This document shows, piece by piece, positions 1-7,408 of a stretch of DNA of 36,314 nucleotides. Position 1 is the first letter of the stretch. Each line of letters starts with the position of its first letter. Both the position numbers and the translations under genes were made by a program. This stretch comes from Pelomonas sp046294815. Lineage in GTDB: Bacteria; Pseudomonadota; Gammaproteobacteria; Burkholderiales; Burkholderiaceae_C. The notes below the pieces were generated by a model. It had not been told where the DNA came from. It searched no databases and saw only the letters and a list, made by a program, of their open reading frames with translations. The stretch lies in contig JBKBOJ010000030.1 of NCBI GenBank assembly GCA_046294815.1, forward strand, positions 1 through 36,314, in the 5' to 3' direction.

Positions 1-640
1 TCAGCACGATGGTGGTGCCGAACTCGTCGTTCACGTCCAGGATGAAGCGGCACATGTCCTGCTTCTCCTCGACGTTCATGCCGGCCATGGGCTCGTCCAG
101 CAGCAGCAGGCTGGGCTCCATCGCCAGCGCGCGGCCCAGGTCCACGCGCTTTTGCAGGCCGTAGGGCAGACGGCCCACCGGCGTCTTGCGGTGCGCCTGG
201 ATCTCCAGGAAGTCGATGATGCGCTCCACCGCCGCGCGCTGCTCGGTCTCCTCGCGGCGCGCCGGGCCCAGGTGCAGCGCCTGCCAGAACAGGCCGCGCT
301 TCATGCGCAGGTTGCGGCCGGTCATGATGTTGTCCAGCACGCTCATGCCCTTGAACAAGGCCAGGTTCTGGAACGTGCGGGCCACGCCCATCTCGGCCAC
401 CTGGCGCGCTCTCATGCCCTTGAAAGTCTTGCCCTGCAGCGTGATCTGGCCCTGCTGCGGCTCGTAGACGCCGTTGATGCAGTTCAGCATCGAGCTCTTG
501 CCGGCGCCGTTCGGGCCGATGATGGCACGCACCTCGTGCTCGCGCACGTCGAAGCTGATGTCGGTCAGCGCCTTCACGCCACCGAACGAGAGCGAGATGT
601 TCTTCACCTCAAGGACGACGTCGCCTATGGTCTTGCTCAT
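1..640 (-). CDS. livG: Liv-type ABC transporter ATP-binding protein (LivG family), 3' end outside window
   Basis: ATPase of a high-affinity branched-chain amino acid type (HAAT) importer; it hydrolyses ATP at the inner face of the membrane to drive uptake. About 213 residues are visible and the gene runs off the left edge. Walker A GPNGAGKSS lies at about residues 42-50, followed by a Q-loop region (ARTFQNLALF), an atypical signature YGLQKRVDLGRALA and Walker B LLLLDEP. The tail AGMNVEEKQDM is typical of LivG rather than LivF. The ATG overlaps the stop of the upstream acyl-CoA synthetase as ATGA, so the two are probably co-transcribed and translationally coupled. The substrate cannot be read from the ATPase. 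The ligase neighbour suggests a carboxylic or aromatic acid as an alternative to amino acids. Confidence 0.9.
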   Translation of the reverse strand, partial: MSKTIGDVVLEVKNISLSFGGVKALTDISFDVREHEVRAIIGPNGAGKSSMLNCINGVYEPQQGQITLQGKTFKGMRARQVAEMGVARTFQNLALFKGMSVLDNIMTGRNLRMKRGLFWQALHLGPARREETEQRAAVERIIDFLEIQAHRKTPVGRLPYGLQKRVDLGRALAMEPSLLLLDEPMAGMNVEEKQDMCRFILDVNDEFGTTIVL

Positions 641-2586
641 GCGGCCGCCCCCCTCACCGCCGGGAAGGTGCGCGCCTCGGCAATGCGCAGGTCCGCCGCC
701 ACCAGCGCCGTGCGGCCATCCTCGAACTTCACCTGGGTCTCGATGTGCTGCGAGGCCTTGCCGGCATACAGCGCATCGATCAGCACACCGTACTTCTCCG
801 CAATGGCGCCGCGACGCACCTTGCGCGTGCGGGTCAGCTCGCCGTCGTCGGCGTCCAGCTCCTTGTGCAGGATCAGGAAGCGGCTGACCTGGCTGCCGGC
901 CAGCAACTCGTCCTGCGCCAGGTCGGCGTTGACCTTCTCCACGCAGTCGAGGATGAGGTCGTAGACCTCGGCGCGCTGGGCCAGGTCGGTGTAGCCGGCG
1001 TAGGGCAGGTTGCGGCGCTCGGCCCAGTTGCCGACGGCCTCGAAGTCGATGTTGATGAAGGCGCAGACCTTGTCGCGCCCGTCGCCGAAGCACACTGCCT
1101 CCTTGATGTGCGGGAAGAACTTCAGCTTGTTCTCCACGTACTTGGGTGCAAACAGCGCGCCGTCGAAGGCGCCGCCCGCAAGCCGGCCCACGTCCTTGGC
1201 GCGGTCGATGATCTTCAGGTGGCCGCTTGGGGTCAGGAAGCCGGCGTCCCCAGTGTGGAACCAGCCATCCTCGGTCAGCGCCTCGCGCGTGGCCGTCTCG
1301 TTCTTGTAGTAGCCCTTGAGCAGCCCCGGCGAGCGCACCAGCAGCTCGCCGCTGTCGCTGAGCTTGATCTCCACGCCTTCGATGGGCACGCCCACCGTGT
1401 CGGCGCGGACCTCGTGGTCGGGCTGCAAACAGACGAACACGGCCGTCTCGGTGGAGCCGTAGAGCTGCTTGAGGTTGATGCCGATCGCGCGGTAGAAGCT
1501 GAACAGGTCCGGGCCTATGGCCTCGCCCGCCGTGTAGGCCACACGCACGCGCGAGAAGCCCAGCGTGTTGCGCAGCGGGCCATAGATCAGCACGTCGCCC
1601 AGCGCATAGGCCAGCCGGTCCAGCCAGCCCACCGGCTGGCCGTCCATCAAGCGTGTGCCAACCCGGCGCGCCAGCGCCATGCAGCGCTCGAACAGCCAGC
1701 GCTTGGGCGCGGCAGCGTCCTCCATGCGGATCATCACCGTGGTCAGCAGACCCTCGAACACGCGCGGCGGCGCGAAGTAATAGGTCGGCCCGACCTCCTT
1801 CAGGTCGATGCCGACCGTGGCGGCCGACTCCGGACAGTTGACGGCATAGCCGCACACCAGCCACTGCGCAAAGCTGAAGATGTTCTGGCCAATCCAGGCC
1901 GGCGGCAGGTAGGCCAGCACCTCCTCGCGCTCGGTCAGCCGATCGAAGCGCTGGCCGGCGCGGGCCCGGTCGATCAGCGTCGCATGGGTATGAATGACGC
2001 CCTTGGGATGGCCCGTCGTGCCGGACGTGAAGAACAGCGCGGCAACCTCGTCCGGCCGCCCTGCCGCCACTTCGGCGGCGAAGAAAGCGGGCCGCTCGGC
2101 CCGCGCGGCACGCCCCTGTTCGATCAGCGCGTCCAGCGCGGCCAGGCCCGGCTCGTCATAGTGGCGCAGGCCGCGCGGGTCGTCGAACCAAATACGTGCC
2201 AGCTGCGGGCAGCTCTCGCGCAGCGACAGCAGCTTGTCGACCTGCTCCTGGTCTTCCACCACGGCAAACGCCACTTCGGCGTTGTTGATCGGGAAGGCGA
2301 ACTCCGCAGCCACGGCGTCCTGGTACAGCGGCACCGGCACCGCGCCCAGTGCCTGGGCGGCCAACATGCTGGCGTACAGGCGCGGCCGGTTCTCGCCGAT
2401 CACCACCAGATGCTGTCCGCGGCGCAGGCCGGCCGCCGCCAGGCCCAGCGCCAGGTCCTGCACCAGCGCGGCCAGCTCGGCCCAGCTCAACGTCTGCCAC
2501 AGGCCAAAGGCCTTTTCGCGCAGCGCCGGCGCGTGTGGGCGGCGGGCGGCATGGTCGAGCAGCAGCCGAGGAAAGGTGTCCGTCAA
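637..2586 (-). CDS. AMP-forming acyl-CoA synthetase (long-chain fatty acid-CoA ligase type)
   Basis: Member of the ANL superfamily (649 aa), which activates a carboxylic acid to acyl-AMP and then to the CoA thioester in the cytoplasm. Visible motifs are the P-loop FFTSGTTGHPKG (about residues 185-196), the adenine motif LYGSTETAVF, the FHTGD motif followed by GHLKIIDRAKDV, and a C-terminal TRTRKVRRG segment expected to hold the catalytic lysine. The start is TTG, chosen because GGAG sits six bases upstream and no nearby ATG precedes the conserved N-terminus. It is the first gene of a liv transporter operon and overlaps livG by four bases. This linkage is common in Burkholderiales and suggests uptake coupled to CoA activation. 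The acid activated is unknown. Strong family call; substrate not inferred. Confidence 0.9.
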   Translation of the reverse strand: MTDTFPRLLLDHAARRPHAPALREKAFGLWQTLSWAELAALVQDLALGLAAAGLRRGQHLVVIGENRPRLYASMLAAQALGAVPVPLYQDAVAAEFAFPINNAEVAFAVVEDQEQVDKLLSLRESCPQLARIWFDDPRGLRHYDEPGLAALDALIEQGRAARAERPAFFAAEVAAGRPDEVAALFFTSGTTGHPKGVIHTHATLIDRARAGQRFDRLTEREEVLAYLPPAWIGQNIFSFAQWLVCGYAVNCPESAATVGIDLKEVGPTYYFAPPRVFEGLLTTVMIRMEDAAAPKRWLFERCMALARRVGTRLMDGQPVGWLDRLAYALGDVLIYGPLRNTLGFSRVRVAYTAGEAIGPDLFSFYRAIGINLKQLYGSTETAVFVCLQPDHEVRADTVGVPIEGVEIKLSDSGELLVRSPGLLKGYYKNETATREALTEDGWFHTGDAGFLTPSGHLKIIDRAKDVGRLAGGAFDGALFAPKYVENKLKFFPHIKEAVCFGDGRDKVCAFINIDFEAVGNWAERRNLPYAGYTDLAQRAEVYDLILDCVEKVNADLAQDELLAGSQVSRFLILHKELDADDGELTRTRKVRRGAIAEKYGVLIDALYAGKASQHIETQVKFEDGRTALVAADLRIAEARTFPAVRGAAA

Positions 2587-2645
2587 GCTTGTCTCCGTTG
2601 CGGGGGCTGGAGCCTCCGTCTGTGCAGGCCATTCTGGCGACGACT

Positions 2646-2675
2646 TTGACGCCGATCTGTCAGTCCAACGACAAT
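2646..2675 (+). promoter_or_regulatory. Possible sigma-70 promoter for the Crp/Fnr gene
   Basis: TTGACG and GACAAT boxes are separated by 18 bp within the 125-bp region between the divergent acyl-CoA synthetase and Crp/Fnr regulator genes. Both boxes are imperfect. No clear Crp- or FNR-like palindrome was found beside it. Confidence 0.3.
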
Positions 2676-2711
2676 CTACGGGTCTTCACGGCCCAGACTT
2701 TCCCGCACGCG

Positions 2712-3425
2712 ATGAGCACCTTCGCGCCACTTCCCCTGCGCCAGCGAGCCCGCCGGCCCAGCGCGGCCGAGCTGGCCGCCATCCCCTGGCTGGCGCTGTT
2801 GGACGGTGCGCAGCGCGAGCTGGCCGTGGCCACGCTGGAAGTGGCCGATGCCGCACCGGGCGAGCGCCTGTGCCGCATCGGCCGGCCGGCCAACTTCTGG
2901 TTCGGCGTCGTGGACGGGCTGCTGAAGATGAACAACGACGATTCCACCGGCCAGGCCGTCACCTTCACCGGCATCCCGCCGGGCGGCTGGTTCGGCGAGG
3001 GCACGCTGCTCAAGCGCGAGGCCTACCGCTACAACATCCAGGCGCTGCGCCCCAGCGTGGTGGCCGGCCTGCCCATCGACAGCTTCCACGCGCTGCTGGA
3101 CGGCAGCATCGCCTTCAACCGCTTCGTGCTGAATCAGCTCAATGAGCGGCTGGGCCAGTTCATCGCGGCGCGCGAGACCGACCGCATCCACGACCCCGAC
3201 GTGCGCGTCGCCCGCAACCTGGCCGCGCTGTTCCACCCGCAGCTCTACCCGGGCGTGGGCAGCTGGCTGCGCATCACGCAGCAGGAGCTGGGCTATCTCG
3301 TGGGGTTGTCGCGCCAGCGCGTGAACCAGGCGCTGCACCGCCTCGGCGACGCCGGGCTGATCCGCATCGAGTACGGCGGGCTGCGGGTGCTGGACCTCGC
3401 CGGCCTGCGGCGCTTTCCGGCCTGA
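2712..3425 (+). CDS. Crp/Fnr family transcriptional regulator
   Basis: A 237-aa cytoplasmic DNA-binding regulator. The N-terminal two thirds form a cyclic-nucleotide-binding-like beta-barrel (GERLCRIGRPANFWFGVVDG, then GIPPGGWFGEGTLL). The C-terminal part is a Crp-type winged helix (ITQQELGYLVGLSRQRVNQALHRLGDAGLI). The cysteine cluster of FNR is absent, so iron-sulfur oxygen sensing is unlikely; the ligand is unknown. The start is the ATG that gives the usual Crp length. It is divergent from the acyl-CoA synthetase-liv operon, which makes that operon the likely target by a local-regulator argument (inference). Its stop codon shares a palindrome with the stop of the convergent acetyltransferase. 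Confidence 0.9.
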   Translation: MSTFAPLPLRQRARRPSAAELAAIPWLALLDGAQRELAVATLEVADAAPGERLCRIGRPANFWFGVVDGLLKMNNDDSTGQAVTFTGIPPGGWFGEGTLLKREAYRYNIQALRPSVVAGLPIDSFHALLDGSIAFNRFVLNQLNERLGQFIAARETDRIHDPDVRVARNLAALFHPQLYPGVGSWLRITQQELGYLVGLSRQRVNQALHRLGDAGLIRIEYGGLRVLDLAGLRRFPA

Positions 3426-3433
3426 TCAGGCCG
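3418..3433. repeat. 16-bp perfect palindrome carrying both stop codons of two convergent genes
   Basis: CGGCCTGATCAGGCCG is its own reverse complement. The TGA of the plus-strand Crp/Fnr gene and the TGA of the minus-strand acetyltransferase lie back to back at its centre. As RNA it could form a six-bp stem with a GATC loop in either direction, but no T-run follows, so it is not a classical intrinsic terminator. Confidence 0.6.
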
Positions 3434-4073
3434 CGAAGGCGACGGCCTCGGGTTCGCCGCGCGGCAGCGTGGCCCAACGGTCGGCGGTCAATTCGTACAG
3501 CAGCGCAGCCGCGCTGCCGGGCCCGTCGGCCAGCGTGCCCTTGGGCCGCAGGCCTAGGCCATCCAGCGTCTTGCGGGTGGGTGCGTTGTTGGGCAGCACG
3601 GCCGCCACGACGGCGGGCTCGCCGCGCTGCTCGAAGGCCTGCGCAAACGCATGCTGCGCCATCTCGGACGCCAGGCCGCGCCCCCAGGCGCGCGGCGTGA
3701 TGCGGTAGTACAGAAGGAGGCCGGCATGGCCGGCCACACTGCGGTGCATCAGGCCGCCGAAGCCGATGATCTGGTCAGGCTGCTCACGCTCGGCGATCGC
3801 CCAGTGGCCGAAACCGCGGGTCTGCCAGTGGTCCAGCCAGGCATGCAGCTGAGCCTGGGTCGCCGCTCGCCCCTGGGGGGTCGCATGGGCGCAGAAGCGG
3901 CTCACCGCCGGGTCGGCGTACAAGGCCAGCAGGAGGTCCAGATCGCTGTCCTGGGGCGGGCGCAGCAGCAGGCGGCGGGTGGTCACGGTGGCCGCAACGG
4001 CGGCGACGGCCTCGCTGAACTCAATCTGGACCATCTGGTCAAATTTTGGTGAAAACCCTGGGAGGGTAGCCAC
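3426..4073 (-). CDS. GNAT family N-acetyltransferase (RimJ/RimL-like)
   Basis: Predicted acetyl-CoA-dependent N-acetyltransferase, about 200 aa, cytoplasmic. The N-terminus TTRRLLLRPPQDSDLDLLLALYADP and the central ITPRAWGRGLASEMAQHAF (acetyl-CoA pyrophosphate loop of the R/Q-x-x-G-x-G/A type) mark the RimJ/RimL-like branch. The later LPNNAPTRKTLDGLGLRPKG matches the end of this fold (N-x-x-S/T-x-x-x-L-x-x-x-G). The substrate could be a protein N-terminus, a small molecule or an antibiotic and cannot be decided. The start is uncertain: a GTG at 4073 or an in-frame ATG at 4034, neither with a good ribosome binding site. It converges with the Crp/Fnr gene, with abutting stop codons. Confidence 0.85.
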   Translation of the reverse strand: MATLPGFSPKFDQMVQIEFSEAVAAVAATVTTRRLLLRPPQDSDLDLLLALYADPAVSRFCAHATPQGRAATQAQLHAWLDHWQTRGFGHWAIAEREQPDQIIGFGGLMHRSVAGHAGLLLYYRITPRAWGRGLASEMAQHAFAQAFEQRGEPAVVAAVLPNNAPTRKTLDGLGLRPKGTLADGPGSAAALLYELTADRWATLPRGEPEAVAFAA

Positions 4074-4146
4074 TCAACGGTCCGATCGGAAGCCCCCGGC
4101 TGGCGGGATTTGTCGCATCGCTGTCACAAATCCGCGCAATTGCACA

Positions 4147-4177
4147 CAAAACGCCACCCCGGCAGCCGGGGTGGCGT
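4147..4177 (-). terminator. Rho-independent terminator after htpG
   Basis: A 12-bp perfect stem (arms 4151-4162 and 4166-4177) with a three-base loop, read leftward, followed by TTTTGTGTG. It starts about nine bases after the htpG stop codon. Confidence 0.85.
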
Positions 4178-4185
4178 ACCCGGGC

Positions 4186-6066
4186 TTAGGCGGTCAGCAG
4201 CGCATTGACGCGCTTGACATAGGCGGCCGGGTCTTCCAGGTGGCCCCCCTCGGCCAGCACGGCCTGGTCGAACAGCACCTGGGCCAGGTCGTCAAACTGG
4301 GCGCTGTCGCCCAGCTTCTTGACCAGGCTGTGCTCGGGGTTGATCTCCAGCGTGGGCTTGGACACCGGCGCAGCCTGCCCGGCCTGCTTCAGCAGACGCG
4401 CCAGGTGGCCGCTGACTTCGCCCTCATCCACGACGATGCAGGCCGGCGAGTCGACGAGACGGGTGGTCACGCGCACGTCCTTGGCGCGGTCCTTCAGCGC
4501 CTCCTTGAGCTTGTCGACCAGCGGCTTGAAGGCCTCGGCCACTTCCTCGGCCTTCTTCTTCTCTTCCTCGTCCTGCAGCTTGCCGAGGTCAACGGCGCCC
4601 TTGGCGACCGACTGCAGCGGCTTGCCGTCGAACTCGTAGAGGTGGCTGAGCATCCACTCGTCCACGCGGTCCACCAGCAGCAGCACCTCGATGCCCTTCT
4701 TGCGGAAGATCTCCAGCTGCGGGCTGGACTTGGCAGCGCCAAGCGAGTCGGCCGTGATGTAGTAAATGGCCTCCTGGCCTTCCTTCATGCGGCCCACGTA
4801 GTCGGCCAGGCTCACACCCTCGTCGGCCTGCGTGGACGCGAAGCGGAACAGCTTGGCCAGCCGCTCCTGGTTCTGGTGGTCCTCGCCAATGCCTTCCTTG
4901 AGCACCTGGCCGAAGTCCTTCCAGAACTCGGCGTACTTCTGGCGCTCGGCGGCGTCCTCGCTGTTGGCCAGGCTCTCCAGCATGCCCAGCACGCGCTTGG
5001 TGGAGCCTTCGCGGATGGCCTTGACGTCGCGGCTTTCCTGCAGCAGCTCACGGCTGACGTTCAGCGGCAGGTCGGCCGAGTCGATGACGCCCTTGACGAA
5101 GCGCAGGTAGACCGGCATCAGCGCCTCGGCATCGTCCATGATGAAGACGCGCTTCACGTAAAGCTTCACGCCGCCGCGCTTGTTGCGGTTCCACAGGTCG
5201 AAGGGCGCTTTCTTGGGGATGTAGAGCAGCTGGGTGTACTCGCTGCGGCCCTCGACGCGGTTGTGCGTGTAGGCCAGCGGCCCCTCCGTGTCGTAGGAGA
5301 TCTGCTTGTAGAACTCCTCGTACTGCTCGGGCGTGATCTCGCTCTTGCTGCGCGTCCACAGCGCCGAGGCCTTGTTGACGGGCTCCCACTCGTCAGTCAG
5401 GACCTGCTTGGCCGCTTCAGCGTCCCAGGTCTCCTTGCGCATCAGAATGGGCAAGGAGATGTGGTCGCTGTACTTGGCAACAATCGACTTGACGCGCCAG
5501 GTCTTCAGGAACTCCTCCTCGCCCTCGCGCAGGTGCAGGATGACATCGGTGCCGCGGCGCTCCCGGGTGATGGTTTCCAGCTCGTACTCGCCCGTGCCCT
5601 CGCTGCTCCAGCGCACACCCTGGTCGGCCGGCAGTCCGGCGCGGCGGCTCTCCACCGTGATGCGATCGGCGACGATGAAGCCGGAGTAGAAGCCCACGCC
5701 GAACTGACCGATGAGCTGGGCGTCCTTCTTCTGGTCGCCCTCAAGCCTGGCCATGAACTCCCGCGTGCCGCTCTTGGCGATGGTGCCCAGGTGAGCCGCC
5801 GCCTCCTCGGCGCTCATGCCGATGCCGTTGTCACTGATGGTCAGCGTGCGGGCTTCCTCATCAAAGCTGATGCGGACTTCCAGGTTGGGTTGATCCTCGA
5901 ACAGCGCCGCGTTGTCCAGCGCCTCGAAGCGCAGCTTGTCACAGGCGTCGCTGGCGTTGGAGACCAGCTCGCGCAGGAAGATTTCCTTGTTGGAGTAGAG
6001 CGAGTGGGTGACGAGGTGCAGGATCTGCTTGACTTCGGCCTGGAAGGCGTGAGTTTGCTTGGTCAT
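4186..6066 (-). CDS. htpG: Molecular chaperone HtpG (bacterial Hsp90)
   Basis: ATP-dependent cytosolic chaperone, 626 aa, the normal length for HtpG. The N-terminal GHKL ATPase shows ELVSNASDACDKLRF (catalytic Glu and Mg-binding Asn, about residues 33-47), DNGIGM (79-84), GTIAKSGT (94-101) and the lid GQFGVGFYSGF (120-130). The middle domain with its catalytic arginine region and the dimerisation domain follow, ending in NALLTA. The start is the ATG giving MTKQTHAFQAEVKQIL, the family N-terminus; a longer in-frame extension lacks homology. It is preceded by a consensus sigma-32 promoter and followed by a strong terminator, so it is probably an independent heat-shock transcript despite lying just downstream of aroG. 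Confidence 0.97.
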   Translation of the reverse strand: MTKQTHAFQAEVKQILHLVTHSLYSNKEIFLRELVSNASDACDKLRFEALDNAALFEDQPNLEVRISFDEEARTLTISDNGIGMSAEEAAAHLGTIAKSGTREFMARLEGDQKKDAQLIGQFGVGFYSGFIVADRITVESRRAGLPADQGVRWSSEGTGEYELETITRERRGTDVILHLREGEEEFLKTWRVKSIVAKYSDHISLPILMRKETWDAEAAKQVLTDEWEPVNKASALWTRSKSEITPEQYEEFYKQISYDTEGPLAYTHNRVEGRSEYTQLLYIPKKAPFDLWNRNKRGGVKLYVKRVFIMDDAEALMPVYLRFVKGVIDSADLPLNVSRELLQESRDVKAIREGSTKRVLGMLESLANSEDAAERQKYAEFWKDFGQVLKEGIGEDHQNQERLAKLFRFASTQADEGVSLADYVGRMKEGQEAIYYITADSLGAAKSSPQLEIFRKKGIEVLLLVDRVDEWMLSHLYEFDGKPLQSVAKGAVDLGKLQDEEEKKKAEEVAEAFKPLVDKLKEALKDRAKDVRVTTRLVDSPACIVVDEGEVSGHLARLLKQAGQAAPVSKPTLEINPEHSLVKKLGDSAQFDDLAQVLFDQAVLAEGGHLEDPAAYVKRVNALLTA

Positions 6067-6082
6067 GGCTAGTAGAGGGCTG

Positions 6083-6114
6083 AGAAGCGAAACGCGGCCC
6101 ATATGGGGCCGCGT
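6083..6114 (-). terminator. Perfect hairpin between aroG and htpG, possible weak terminator of aroG
   Basis: A nine-bp perfect stem (6092-6100 with 6106-6114) and a five-base loop, followed leftward by TTCGCTTCT, which is T-rich but interrupted. It overlaps the -10 box of the htpG promoter, so the palindrome may be terminator, promoter geometry or both. Confidence 0.45.
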
Positions 6115-6128
6115 CCAGGTTCTTCAAG
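6101..6128 (-). promoter_or_regulatory. Sigma-32 (RpoH) heat-shock promoter of htpG
   Basis: Reading leftward, CTTGAA (6128-6123), a 14-bp spacer, then CCCCATAT (6108-6101). This matches the RpoH consensus CTTGAA-N13/14-CCCCATNT. The expected start is near 6094, leaving a short leader of about 28 nt before the htpG ATG at 6066. The -35 box begins about ten bases after the aroG stop codon. Confidence 0.85.
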
Positions 6129-6137
6129 AGGTCGGCT

Positions 6138-7262
6138 TCAACGGCGGGACTTGACCGCCTCCGACAGCATGTCCAGCACCGCCAACGAGTGCTCCCAGCC
6201 CAGGCAGGCGTCAGTGATGCTCTTGCCGTACTGCAGCTTGGCCGGGTCGTCCTGGCCCGGCGTGAACTTCTGCGCGCCATCATTCAAGTGGCTTTCCACC
6301 ATGACGCCGAAGATGGCCTTGCTGCCCTCGCGCAGTTGGCCGGCGATGTCGCGGGCCACGTCCAACTGGCGCTGGTGCTGCTTGCTGGAGTTGGCGTGCG
6401 AGCAGTCCACCATCAGCCGCTCCGGCAGGCCGGCCTTGGCCAGGTCGGCGCAGGCCGCGGCGACGTGGGTGGCGTCGTAGTTGGGCGACTTGCCGCCACG
6501 CAGGATGACGTGGCAGTCGGCGTTGCCGCGCGTCTCGACGATGGCAACCTGGCCGTTCTTGTGCACCGACAGGAAATGGTGGCCGCGCGCTGCGGCCTGG
6601 ATGGCATCGGTCGCGATCTTGATGTTGCCGTCAGTGCCGTTCTTGAAGCCGATCGGGGCTGAGAGGCCCGAGGCCAGCTCGCGGTGCACCTGGCTTTCGG
6701 TCGTGCGCGCGCCGATGGCACCCCAGGCGATCAGGTCGCCAATGTACTGCGGCGAGATCACGTCCAGGAATTCGCTGCCGGCGGGCATGCCCAGGCGGTT
6801 GATCTCCAGCAGCAACTGGCGCGCAATGCGCAGGCCCTCGTCGATGCGGTAGCTCTCGTCCAGGTAGGGGTCGTTGATCAGGCCCTTCCAGCCCACCGTG
6901 GTACGCGGCTTCTCGAAATAGACGCGCATGACGATTTCCAGCGTGCCGGCGTACTTGTCGCGCTGCTCCTTCAGCTTGCGGGCGTACTCGATGGCGGCGG
7001 CTGGGTCGTGGATGGAGCAGGGGCCGATGACCACCAGCAGCCGGTCGTCTTTGCCGCCCATGATGTCGCGGATGCGCTGGCGGGTCCGGCCGATCAGCGC
7101 CTCCACCGGCGTGCCGCTGATGGGGAAGAAGCGGATCAGATGCTCCGGCGGCGGCAGCGGCGTCACGTCGACGATGCGCTCGTCGTCGGTGGCACTGGTC
7201 TTGTCGTCCTGCGAGTACCAGCGCTGGGCTTCGGGTTGGACGGACTGGAGCTTGGCGTTCAT
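6138..7262 (-). CDS. aroG: 3-deoxy-D-arabino-heptulosonate-7-phosphate (DAHP) synthase, class I
   Basis: Condenses phosphoenolpyruvate and erythrose 4-phosphate to DAHP, the first step of the shikimate pathway (374 aa, cytoplasmic, metal-dependent). Class I alpha hallmarks are LLVVIGPCSIHD, MRVYFEKPRTTVGWKGLIND, GARTTESQVHRELASGLS, GFKNGTDGNIKIA and VDCSHANSSKQ. Residues corresponding to Pro150 and Ser180 of the E. coli AroG effector pocket appear retained, which suggests an aromatic-amino-acid-inhibited enzyme; Phe versus Tyr cannot be decided by eye. The start is the ATG giving MNAKLQSVQ, with GAAAGG nine bases upstream. The preceding leader carries an aromatic-rich peptide and a terminator, so transcription is probably attenuated. 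It lies downstream of tldD on the same strand. Confidence 0.96.
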   Translation of the reverse strand: MNAKLQSVQPEAQRWYSQDDKTSATDDERIVDVTPLPPPEHLIRFFPISGTPVEALIGRTRQRIRDIMGGKDDRLLVVIGPCSIHDPAAAIEYARKLKEQRDKYAGTLEIVMRVYFEKPRTTVGWKGLINDPYLDESYRIDEGLRIARQLLLEINRLGMPAGSEFLDVISPQYIGDLIAWGAIGARTTESQVHRELASGLSAPIGFKNGTDGNIKIATDAIQAAARGHHFLSVHKNGQVAIVETRGNADCHVILRGGKSPNYDATHVAAACADLAKAGLPERLMVDCSHANSSKQHQRQLDVARDIAGQLREGSKAIFGVMVESHLNDGAQKFTPGQDDPAKLQYGKSITDACLGWEHSLAVLDMLSEAVKSRR

Positions 7263-7283
7263 CGGAATCAGCCTTTCAGAAAC

Positions 7284-7317
7284 AAAAAACCGCCGGGCTG
7301 GCGGCCTCGGCGGTTTT
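7284..7317 (-). terminator. Attenuator terminator in the aroG leader
   Basis: Read leftward, AAAACCGCCG (7317-7308), a 12-base loop, CGGCGGTTTT (7295-7286), completing a run of six T. This is a ten-bp stem with a U-tract, yet it sits 21 bases upstream of the aroG start codon and not after a gene. The leader segment CGGCGGT (7364-7358) is identical to the 3' arm and can pair with ACCGCCG of the 5' arm (7314-7308), which would prevent the terminator from forming. Confidence 0.85.
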
Positions 7318-7345
7318 GGGGGAGTTTGCTGTTCAGCGCGCGCGC

Positions 7346-7408
7346 TCAGGACTCTCCACCGCCGGGGCGGGGAAAAAACCAAAAGCGAAAGTAGACGGCG
7401 CGGGACAT
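7346..7408 (-). CDS. Aromatic-rich leader peptide of the aroG attenuator (20 aa)
   Basis: A 20-codon frame, ATG to TGA, whose residues 6-12 read YFRFWFF: four Phe, one Tyr and one Trp among seven codons. It then continues PRPGGGES. Such clusters of codons for the end product are the sensor of ribosome-mediated attenuation, as in the pheA, pheST and trp leaders of enterobacteria. The codons for Pro15, Gly16 and Gly17 contain the CGGCGGT segment that can compete with the downstream terminator. A ribosome stalled on the aromatic codons would leave this segment free; one reaching the stop codon would cover it or come close to it. There is no clear Shine-Dalgarno before the ATG. An in-frame GTG six codons upstream is an alternative start. 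It lies 58 bp after the tldD stop and is too short for ordinary gene callers. Confidence 0.8.
   Translation of the reverse strand: MSRAVYFRFWFFPRPGGGES

Noticed and set aside
745..2649. Long open frame antisense to the acyl-CoA synthetase
   Set aside because: Composition-driven open frame in GC-rich DNA; its translation is low-complexity (Gln, Ala, Arg, Val rich) and the opposite strand carries all family motifs.
3979..6072. A 697-codon open frame antisense to htpG
   Set aside because: Mirror frame of a highly conserved chaperone gene; no recognisable domain and no start context.
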